A stretch of DNA of 22,981 bases, taken from the NCBI GenBank assembly GCA_020634565.1, contig JACKBN010000028.1, forward strand, positions 1 to 22,981. Direction: 5' to 3'. The notes under the pieces are model-generated. The model made no database searches. It worked only from the letters and a program-made list of their open reading frames with translations, and had not been told where the DNA came from. Each line of letters starts with the position of its first letter. Position 1 is the first letter of the stretch. Both the position numbers and the translations under genes were made by a program. This document shows, piece by piece, positions 6,784 through 13,069 of the stretch. Source of the stretch: Ardenticatenaceae bacterium. GTDB taxonomy: Bacteria; Chloroflexota; Anaerolineae; Promineifilales; Promineifilaceae.

Positions 6784-7707
6784 ATGGAACTTGAAACGCG
6801 CCTAAACGGACATCGTGCAGCCCAGCTCACCTGGTACTTGACGAACTTGACGCCATCCCCAGAGGAAGAGTGGGATCGCCTGCAGAAATTTTTGGGCTTA
6901 GGGAAACCAGATTTTGAGGTCATGCTGGCAACCATTGAGCCACTGTTTCGTCGGGGACATGAACTGGTTGCCGGTACGTATGATTATTTGCTGGCGCATC
7001 ACGATACGGCCGTTATCCTCGGCTGGGAAAAAGGCGCTGATCCCGAGCATTTGGCTGAGCGGCGACGTTTCTTTAGCGTGTGGTTGGCGCGTACCCTTGG
7101 CCTGGACCTGAGCCACGATTTTGCCCGCTATCTGTTTCGCGCAGGGCAGGTGCATGCCGCCCACGGACCACGCCAGGTTCATGTGCCTGAACGGTACGTT
7201 ACCGGCTCGATTAGCCTGGTCAATGCCACGTTTGCCCGCTTTTTGCTGGAAGAGATGCCCGGCAATCCGATTGTGCCCGCCGCCCTGGCTAGCTGGAACA
7301 AACTGCTAAGCCTGCATCTGCACCTCATGCTCCTAGGCTACCAAGCCGCCCGTGCCTGGGATGATGGCCACCATCCCATCGACCTTTCCTTTTACGGACG
7401 GGTGCGCAACTATACGCGCCGCGACAAAATGATTATGCATTTGCCGCAAGATAGCCGCATGGACGTGTTGCTAACGCGCTTTTTCAACTATTTTCCGCAT
7501 ATGCGGGCCGATGTGTTTGACATCGAATGGCTGGACACCGATCGTTTGGATGACGTGGGGCGTCCCTGGTTGGTGATGGAAAAGCAGTATCGGGTGCGCA
7601 AAGGGTGGCGGGTGTTGCTAAACGGCCGTGACATCAGCTTTGAAGATGGCCTTGAGGCGATGATTAAAGAAGGCGACAAAGTTGATATTTTCCCGCCCGG
7701 TCGTTGA
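6784..7707 (+). CDS. Protoglobin-like domain fused to a C-terminal MoaD/ThiS-like domain
   Basis: This 307-residue protein has two parts. Residues about 10-195 are all-helical and resemble the protoglobin/globin-coupled-sensor fold: a Trp-rich first helix, then RRRFFSVWLARTLGLDL. A histidine-rich segment follows (H124, H127, H133) before VPERYVTGSISLVN, matching the family's proximal-His H-x-x-x-G...P-x-x-Y pattern. Residues about 210-307 are a beta-grasp domain. Its end, LLNGRDISFEDGLEAMIKEGD then VDIFPPGR, aligns with the neighbouring MoaD (VNGRDAPF...DTLNIFP). It ends PPGR, not GG, so sulfur carriage by the usual chemistry is doubtful. ATG 6784 lies ten bases after GAGG; an upstream TTG at 6775 is less likely. 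It is divergent from moaD. It may sense O2, NO or CO and interact with pterin-synthesis partners. Heme binding is inferred, not shown. Confidence 0.85.
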   Translation: MELETRLNGHRAAQLTWYLTNLTPSPEEEWDRLQKFLGLGKPDFEVMLATIEPLFRRGHELVAGTYDYLLAHHDTAVILGWEKGADPEHLAERRRFFSVWLARTLGLDLSHDFARYLFRAGQVHAAHGPRQVHVPERYVTGSISLVNATFARFLLEEMPGNPIVPAALASWNKLLSLHLHLMLLGYQAARAWDDGHHPIDLSFYGRVRNYTRRDKMIMHLPQDSRMDVLLTRFFNYFPHMRADVFDIEWLDTDRLDDVGRPWLVMEKQYRVRKGWRVLLNGRDISFEDGLEAMIKEGDKVDIFPPGR

Positions 7708-7741
7708 TAAGACTTCTTATTCGGCTATCCGTCGCATAGAC

Positions 7742-8506
7742 TCAATTCGTTTGCATCGTGTCGCTCTCTATCTTATCGCCATACTGACAAAAATCGGCAA
7801 CGGGGCAGCTTGAGGCAACTGGGCAAATGGTCTGCGTTGCTTTGCGTTGGGCACAACCATAGCGTCCCAGGGCATCAACCGCATCATAAGCTGTAGCAGA
7901 AATTTTGCCTGCTGGCAGCGTGAGCGCTTCTAAGGCGCTTGCGGCCGAAGGGGAAACAGGCACTGTAAGCTGATCGCTATTTGCCAGGGAGTGCTGGCCG
8001 ATAGTGGCTAATCCATAAAGCCAGCGGGGGGCCGTTTGCGGGCCAGAAAGTACCGGGAAAGTCGCTTTGTTGTTAGCCAACAACGTCAAGATTTGTAGGG
8101 CGTCATTCTCGTGATCTGCCAGAAGTTTGCTTACCGAGCCGCCGGCGCGCATGACCAGCGCCTGGCCAATGCGCTGCCACACGGTTGCCTCACTGGTTGG
8201 TTTCTGAATCAGGTCGTGCTGCTGGAGCCGTGATACGAGCTGGGTGGGTTTGGCGTAGGCCAGAAATTGGGGAGCAAATAGCTCGGCATCGTTGGCAAAC
8301 GTCTGGCGGGCGGCTTCCCATATGGACTGTGGCTCCCTTCCGCCGCTGATGGCATACACCAGGGTGAGGTAAGCTAGGTGCTCATCGGTGCCTCGAATCA
8401 CTCCCTCAGGCAGCGGCCAGGCCGGATTTGTGATGCCCCATAAACCACCTTCCGCATAGGCTGTGAGCAGGCAATCTCGTATTTCTTGTCGTTGCCTACG
8501 GTTCAT
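7742..8506 (-). CDS. EndoIII/HhH-GPD-like protein with C-terminal Fe-S cluster motif
   Basis: This is a 254-residue soluble protein of unknown function. Its C-terminus carries four cysteines, C218-x9-C228-x5-C234-x5-C240, in the context ALGRYGC...CPVASSCPVADFC. This is reminiscent of the [4Fe-4S] loop of endonuclease III (C-x6-C-x2-C-x5-C). A segment FPVLSGPQTAPRWLYGL (residues 150-166) sits where a helix-hairpin-helix would be. The N-terminus (LLTAYAEGG, LAYLTLVYAISGG, SIWEAARQTF) is helical. I see no obvious catalytic Lys/Asp of a DNA glycosylase, so it may be an inactive or divergent relative. Its start lies inside the 3' end of the upstream lipoprotein gene (11-bp overlap), so translation is probably coupled. 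Its 3' end converges with the globin-MoaD gene. Confidence 0.8.
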   Translation of the reverse strand: MNRRQRQEIRDCLLTAYAEGGLWGITNPAWPLPEGVIRGTDEHLAYLTLVYAISGGREPQSIWEAARQTFANDAELFAPQFLAYAKPTQLVSRLQQHDLIQKPTSEATVWQRIGQALVMRAGGSVSKLLADHENDALQILTLLANNKATFPVLSGPQTAPRWLYGLATIGQHSLANSDQLTVPVSPSAASALEALTLPAGKISATAYDAVDALGRYGCAQRKATQTICPVASSCPVADFCQYGDKIESDTMQTN

Positions 8507-9119
8507 GGCTGTGCTGTTGATTTAGCAAAAATTCTGGCTCAGGCGATTCTTTAATGAAACCGGTCTGCACCCAGCCAAGCACATCCCCTTCCACGGTCTG
8601 GACAATCCACCAGTCGGCTCCCGTTGGTTCTTTGATGATGACGGGGGTGACGTTGGCCACCTGGGTGAGCTCTTGTCCATCTGGGGCAGCAAATAGGGAA
8701 ACGGCCGTTCCATTTTCATCAAACAGGTAAACCACCCGGCGCACGTAATAGTCAGATATCCAGCCCATCTGCCCATTGAGGGCTTGCACCCGGTAAAAGC
8801 GGCGCAACCCTTGTGGCCCTGTTTGGCGAATTTCATGGACGACAACGGCCGTTCCCGTGTGAATAAGAGAAGTTGTCGCTTCCTCATTGTCTGGTTCGTC
8901 AAAAAGAACAAGTTCGTGCTCAATAATCAAGCCATGTTCATCGACACCGCTCACCATAACCCACAGCCCACCCGGCTGGGTGGCAACGGTGGCGCCACTC
9001 TCATCTGTAATGGGAATGGTTTCAGGGGGAGGTGTAAATTGAGGCGTTGGTGTCGCCGGAATGATGGAATTGCATCCAGCCAAAAACAGCCATACAAACA
9101 AAAAGGTTTTTTTAATCAT
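8496..9119 (-). CDS. SH3-domain lipoprotein
   Basis: This is a 207-residue predicted lipoprotein. The sequence MIKKTFLFVWLFLAGCNS has a lysine-rich start, a hydrophobic stretch and a lipobox LAGC with Cys16. That decides the ATG at 9119 over an in-frame upstream ATG at 9170, which would bury the signal. A Pro/Thr linker (ATPTPQFTPPP) is followed by two SH3-like modules. One has GTAVVVHEIRQTGPQG, FYRVQALNGQMGWISDYYV; the other has VTPVIIKEPTGADWWIVQTV, LGWVQTGFI. Such modules usually bind cell-wall or extracellular ligands. It overlaps the start of the next gene (8506) by 11 bp. The upstream region is the nested inverted-repeat block, and no good Shine-Dalgarno sequence is visible. Confidence 0.88.
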   Translation of the reverse strand: MIKKTFLFVWLFLAGCNSIIPATPTPQFTPPPETIPITDESGATVATQPGGLWVMVSGVDEHGLIIEHELVLFDEPDNEEATTSLIHTGTAVVVHEIRQTGPQGLRRFYRVQALNGQMGWISDYYVRRVVYLFDENGTAVSLFAAPDGQELTQVANVTPVIIKEPTGADWWIVQTVEGDVLGWVQTGFIKESPEPEFLLNQQHSHEP

Positions 9120-9129
9120 TGAGCTATGT

Positions 9130-9369
9130 GGAGAACAAAAAGTAACTTGAGTTAAATGAGGGGTGTGCATAGATTTAGATGCCCATTCACCAGAGGTAAA
9201 TCATTTTAACATTGCAAAAATGAAACAAAATAAGCCTTTAATGGCCACCAGAATTTTCCAGAATGGGCTTATTTCTGACCTCGATTTTGGCTTCAGAATA
9301 AGCCTCACCTCTGGAATCAGGGTATGCACACCCCTCAGTTAAATCGCTCATTAGCTCTTTTTGTTCTCC
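9130..9369. repeat. 240-bp nested inverted-repeat element
   Basis: This non-coding block sits within the 361-bp gap between the lipoprotein start and the LTD gene end. The outer arms at 9130-9171 and 9323-9369 share GGAGAACAAAAAG and GAGGGGTGTGCATA as exact complementary stretches, separated by less similar sequence. Inside, CCAGAGGT (9190-9197) pairs with ACCTCTGG (9307-9314), and AAATAAGCC (9228-9236) with GGCTTATTT (9266-9274). The order of pairs is nested throughout, so one long hairpin can form. It has no transposase. It may be a MITE-like element, a folded RNA or a transcription barrier. Confidence 0.6.
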
Positions 9370-9372
9370 TAA

Positions 9373-9425
9373 AAGTAATTTTCATTTGCCTGATTGGCAT
9401 TCATGATATTTGTTGAAAATTACTT
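9373..9425. repeat. Second inverted repeat next to the nested element
   Basis: AAGTAATTTTC (9373-9383) and GAAAATTACTT (9415-9425) are exact reverse complements 31 bases apart. It begins four bases after the larger nested repeat and ends just before the LTD gene terminator. Confidence 0.5.
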
Positions 9426-9467
9426 AAAAAGCTGGGACGGCAATTGTTTAAGCAACAACTGCCGCCC
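9426..9467 (-). terminator. Terminator of the LTD-MBL gene (minus strand)
   Basis: CGGCAATTGTT (9438-9448) pairs with AACAACTGCCG (9454-9464) with one mismatch. An outer GGG/CCC pair extends the stem. Read on the minus strand it is followed by a T-run (A-run 9426-9430 on the plus strand). It lies 14 bases after the gene's stop. Confidence 0.55.
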
Positions 9468-9480
9468 CCGCATGGGCAAT

Positions 9481-11811
9481 TTAAGGATTCGCGGAGCCTT
9501 TGGTGGTGCTGCTGGTCATGGTCGTAGACCATGTGCCACCGTCTGGCGTGCGGTACCAGCTTTGGTCAACACCGCTGTTGCCATACGTATAGCTGTCTAT
9601 TACTGTCGTGCCATCTGGCATCAACAGACGAACATCATCACCTGTGTTGTTGAAGAAGCTGCTGGTGTCCATTGTGTAATAGCCACCTGCCGCAATGGTA
9701 GTGCTGCTGGGAATGAGCTTGGGCGCCCCACCACCACCGGCGATGTCGTCAATCCAGGCGCCCGAAATGTCGATCGCCTGGCTGGTGGGATTATACAGTT
9801 CCACCCATTCCGAGCTTCCTGAGCTTGGCCGGGGCATCACTTCATTGATCACAATATCGGCAATCGTTCCGGTTACCGGATCAGAAGCCACATAAGAAGT
9901 GCCATTGATAGTATAGTTCACCCCGTCCGCTGATTTCAGCACAATATCACCATGCACCAAAACGGCCGCTCCATAATTTCGGGTCACATCACACAAGTTG
10001 GTCACATAAACATCACCCGTAGCCAATAGCCGATCCAGCACAGCCTGCCCCGGATGCCCAAACGTATTGTCACCACAAGAAATGGCGGCTGCATCCGGGT
10101 TCAGTGTATCCACATAATACTGGTTCGTAGAATGTTGCGAACCATGATGATTGGCCCGCATCACATCCACCTGACCCATCCGGTCGGCCAGGTCAGTCTC
10201 TACGTCATTATAGGTGTAGCCAAAGGAGCTGGTGGCATATTCACCATCAGAATCGCCCGATGTGGCATAATCAATCGTGCCGTAACGGACTTTGATGCCG
10301 ATAGAATAATCATTCTCACTGGGGGGCACAGACATGCCCGTCCGGTCACCTTGTAAGGGCGTGACACCGTCAGACATCATGATGCCATCCGCATCTACCT
10401 GCACAATCTCCACCAGGGCGCCACTGTCCGGTGGGTCTATTTGGGTCGTAGAGCCAACCTGCGCGATTTCGCGGACGTTGTAGATATTGGTGTTGGCTGG
10501 ATTGGTGGCATAGCAAAGCCAGTTCCGGCTGGTACCCGAAACCGTCCCGGCGTTGTTCCAGACAATTTCCAGGTCTGGGTCACATAAGCCATCAACCGTA
10601 CCGCCGCCGGAGCCATCTACCCATTCCCCTGCATCCCGGTCAATAAATTTGCTAAAGGTAACGCCGTGCGTTTCGATTAGGCCCCAGAAACCACCATATC
10701 CAGCATAGCCCAGGTGATCCAGATGAAGATGGCTGGCCACACCCACATCAATGGACATGTCGCCTTCCATGATGGACTGAATTTTGGCGGCAATGAGTGC
10801 GGCCCCTTTGCCTGAGTTGTAAGCATGTTCGGCCACGTCAATCAAAACCGTGTAGCCTGAAGGGAAAATAATAAGCTGGCTATCACCCTGTTCTACATCG
10901 AAGATGCGGATTTGGAATTCGCCCGGGGTCCAGGGCTCAGCCCCCATATTGTCGTTGCTGCTGTTTTTGGTGGGTGCATCAATTTCGGCTGGGCTCCAAT
11001 CCAGGCCATCCCGATACCGGTACCAGGAATATTCGGCCGTGGAATAAGTGAAGCTAGTTTGATCCAGCACAGATTGGCTGGGATCAAGGAAACGCACTTC
11101 ATCGCCGCCATTGTTGAGCAGCCCGGTGAATTCCAGCACAAAAAAGCCGCCTGCGGGAATCGTCGTGTTGGCTGGAATCAATTTGGGTGACCCACCGCCG
11201 CTTACATCGTCAATGTAATGGTTGGAAATATCCAGGTCGCTGGCGGTAGTGTTGTACAGCTCTACCCATTCAGTGGTCGCGCTGTCTGCCATGTATTCGT
11301 TTATGAGCACATCACCAACACCTGGCGGGCTGGCGCTGCTGCCAGGATTGGCTGAGCCTTTGGTTGGCGAATCACTTTCGGTGCCGCTCCAGCTGCCCCC
11401 ATCAGGGGTGCGATACCAGGAATACTCATCAGTGGAAGAGGTGTAGCTGGTGCTGTCCAGAGCTGTTTGGGATGGATCAAGAAAGCGTACATCATCACCG
11501 CCATTGTTGAGGAAGCCACTGAACTCCATCACATAATAGCCGCCGGCGGGAATAATTGTGCTGCTGGGTATGAGTTTGGGTGCACCGCCACCGCTGGCAA
11601 TATCGTCGATATAGTAACCTGAAATATCGAGATCATTACCCGTGGTGTTGTACAGCTCTACCCATTCAGTAATGCTGCTTCTGGCCACGTATTCATTGAT
11701 CACTACCTCGCCTGCGGCTGGTGGATCGGCTGCTGCTGCCTGGCTTAGAGGCAAAAACAAAAGGGAAAATAAGGCAATTGCTAAGAGGCGAAAACCGTTA
11801 GACTTGCTCAT
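9481..11811 (-). CDS. Secreted protein with three lamin-tail domains and a ComEC-like metallo-beta-lactamase domain
   Basis: This 776-residue exported protein has a Sec signal (SNGFRLLAIALFSLLFLPLSQAAA). Two lamin-tail domains (about 35-155 and 165-285) follow. An MBL domain covers about 298-640, and a third lamin-tail domain about 655-776. The MBL part starts IFDVEQGDSQLIIFPSGYTVLIDV, as in the ComEC/Rec2 hydrolase domain, and carries HLHLDHLG (the H-x-H-x-D-H metal motif, 361-366), SGDSDG and NHHGSQHS. Each lamin-tail copy repeats INE, EWVELYN, DLDIS, PKLIP, GDDVRFLDPSQ and SWYR..DG. ATG 11811 is chosen because GGAG lies five bases upstream; a TTG at 11814 is adjacent. In relatives, such MBL domains act on nucleic acids or phosphoesters. 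The gene has no ACGGCCGT site, unlike its neighbours. The substrate is unknown. Confidence 0.9.
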   Translation of the reverse strand: MSKSNGFRLLAIALFSLLFLPLSQAAAADPPAAGEVVINEYVARSSITEWVELYNTTGNDLDISGYYIDDIASGGGAPKLIPSSTIIPAGGYYVMEFSGFLNNGGDDVRFLDPSQTALDSTSYTSSTDEYSWYRTPDGGSWSGTESDSPTKGSANPGSSASPPGVGDVLINEYMADSATTEWVELYNTTASDLDISNHYIDDVSGGGSPKLIPANTTIPAGGFFVLEFTGLLNNGGDEVRFLDPSQSVLDQTSFTYSTAEYSWYRYRDGLDWSPAEIDAPTKNSSNDNMGAEPWTPGEFQIRIFDVEQGDSQLIIFPSGYTVLIDVAEHAYNSGKGAALIAAKIQSIMEGDMSIDVGVASHLHLDHLGYAGYGGFWGLIETHGVTFSKFIDRDAGEWVDGSGGGTVDGLCDPDLEIVWNNAGTVSGTSRNWLCYATNPANTNIYNVREIAQVGSTTQIDPPDSGALVEIVQVDADGIMMSDGVTPLQGDRTGMSVPPSENDYSIGIKVRYGTIDYATSGDSDGEYATSSFGYTYNDVETDLADRMGQVDVMRANHHGSQHSTNQYYVDTLNPDAAAISCGDNTFGHPGQAVLDRLLATGDVYVTNLCDVTRNYGAAVLVHGDIVLKSADGVNYTINGTSYVASDPVTGTIADIVINEVMPRPSSGSSEWVELYNPTSQAIDISGAWIDDIAGGGGAPKLIPSSTTIAAGGYYTMDTSSFFNNTGDDVRLLMPDGTTVIDSYTYGNSGVDQSWYRTPDGGTWSTTMTSSTTKGSANP

Positions 11812-12131
11812 CAAAACTCCTTTTTATCGAGGGTTGATAAAAATCGAGCGACAGCTCAGGGAATTGTCCCTGGTGCCGGATACCTGCACAGGTGGGTTGT
11901 GGTACCAATGCCTGAAACGTCACAATACGGTGATTGCTGAATTGAAGAACAATACGATACGGAAACAGTGCGCCTAATACGTACTTGGGTGGAGTGTTGA
12001 GAGGTGATGATCAGGGTACTGCGAGTTGTGTATGGAGATTATAAAGATTAAATAGGTAAACACAAGAGGATCATTTTAAACGCAGGTAAATGCGAGTCTC
12101 CAAAAAGATGGCTTTCTGATAAACTACCCGC
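11812..12131. other. 320-bp divergent intergenic region between the LTD-MBL gene and recO
   Basis: No gene is seen. It contains a short hairpin CAGGGA/TCCCTG at 11857-11872, several copies of AATACG between about 11924 and 11980 (two within ACAATACG), and, on the minus strand, an AAGGAG-type ribosome-binding site at 11817-11822 for the LTD gene. I found no convincing minus-strand promoter. Confidence 0.5.
12117..12125 (+). promoter_or_regulatory. Extended -10 promoter directly before recO
   Basis: TGATAAACT gives TG-n-TAAACT, an extended -10 element, with no recognisable -35. A start about seven bases downstream would fall at or next to the recO ATG (12132). There is no Shine-Dalgarno sequence, so the mRNA may be leaderless. 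Confidence 0.35.
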
Positions 12132-12917
12132 ATGGCACGAGAACGTACTTTCCGCAGCGAAGCCATTGTGCTGCGCCGCACCGACTTTGGCGAAGCCGAT
12201 CGCTTGCTGACCCTCTATAGCCGTGACTTTGGCAAGATCAAAGCGATTGCCAAGGGCGCACGCAAGCCGCAAAGCCGCAAAACGGGGCATGTGGAGCAGT
12301 TTATGCGCTCTAACTTCCTGTTTGCCAGCGGGCGTGAGATTGCCATCCTGACCCAGGCGGAAATGGTGCAGCCATACGCCGCCCTCCGTGACGATCTGAT
12401 TTTGACGACCTATGCTGCCTACCTGGTTGAACTGCTGGATCGCTTCACCGTGGAGGAGGACAAGCACACTGGCATTTACCAGCTCCTGGCTGATGCGCTT
12501 GGTTGGCTTACCAGTCACGATGATGTGCTGCTGGTAGCACGCTTTTACGAACTACGTTTGCTGGGATTGGCTGGTTTTCGGCCGCAGCTGTTCCACTGTG
12601 TGGCCTGTGGCGAATCCATCGAAGAGCAAGATCAATTTTTTAGTGCGGAGTTGGGTGGGGTGCTGTGCCCGAATTGTCGAGATGAGGATAGACGGGCGGT
12701 GGGAATTACGGCCGTTTCCACCAAAGTTCTGCGCTATTTGCAAACACGGCCGTGGGATACCGTCCATGCCCTGCGCCTCAAGCGCAACGTCCACACCGAA
12801 CTAGAAAATGTGATGCACTTCTACATCACCTACGTCCTGGAACGTAACCTCAAATCTGTTGAATTTCTCCACCGCCTCCGCCAGGAAGCCGCGCTCCTGC
12901 TACCGCCTACCGAATAA
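12132..12917 (+). CDS. recO: DNA repair protein RecO
   Basis: RecO anneals single strands and, with RecR (1665-2267), loads RecA onto SSB-coated DNA. The 261-residue protein has the N-terminal OB-fold segment (RTFRSEAIVLRRTDFGEADRLLTLYS, then GKIKAIAKGARKPQS, residues 6-50). A helical core follows, then a zinc site C156-x2-C159 ... C179-x2-C182 (FHCVACG, LCPNC). The ATG at 12132 is the natural family start, MARERTFRSEAIVL. No ribosome-binding site precedes it. It is followed closely by the glyS promoter. Two ACGGCCGT octamers lie near its 3' part (12708 and about 12748). Confidence 0.96.
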   Translation: MARERTFRSEAIVLRRTDFGEADRLLTLYSRDFGKIKAIAKGARKPQSRKTGHVEQFMRSNFLFASGREIAILTQAEMVQPYAALRDDLILTTYAAYLVELLDRFTVEEDKHTGIYQLLADALGWLTSHDDVLLVARFYELRLLGLAGFRPQLFHCVACGESIEEQDQFFSAELGGVLCPNCRDEDRRAVGITAVSTKVLRYLQTRPWDTVHALRLKRNVHTELENVMHFYITYVLERNLKSVEFLHRLRQEAALLLPPTE

Positions 12918-12931
12918 GACGCATCTGCAGG

Positions 12932-12960
12932 ATGCCAGCGGTTTATCCCCATGCTATAAT
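12932..12960 (+). promoter_or_regulatory. Promoter of the glycyl-tRNA synthetase gene
   Basis: A perfect TATAAT (12955-12960) preceded by TGC (extended -10) lies 17 bases after ATGCCA (12932-12937), a four-of-six -35. It is located between the recO stop and glyS. The leader to ATG 13070 would be about 100 nt. I see no T-box element in it. Confidence 0.65.
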
Positions 12961-13069
12961 CGTCGGCTGTTCATTTGAGTTTAGAATTTATTGCAGAAAG
13001 TCTACAGCAAAGTAAGGGGAAGGTTTCTTCTCTAAAATCTCTGTGATCTCTGTGGCAAAAAAGGTTTTC

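Noticed and set aside
9120..9170. Longer start (ATG 9170) for the lipoprotein
   Set aside because: It would place 17 extra residues before a clear lipoprotein signal, and the ATG arises from the inverted-repeat arm.
12961..13069. T-box leader for glycyl-tRNA synthetase
   Set aside because: The ~100-nt leader is too short, and it lacks the T-box sequence and a terminator/antiterminator pair.
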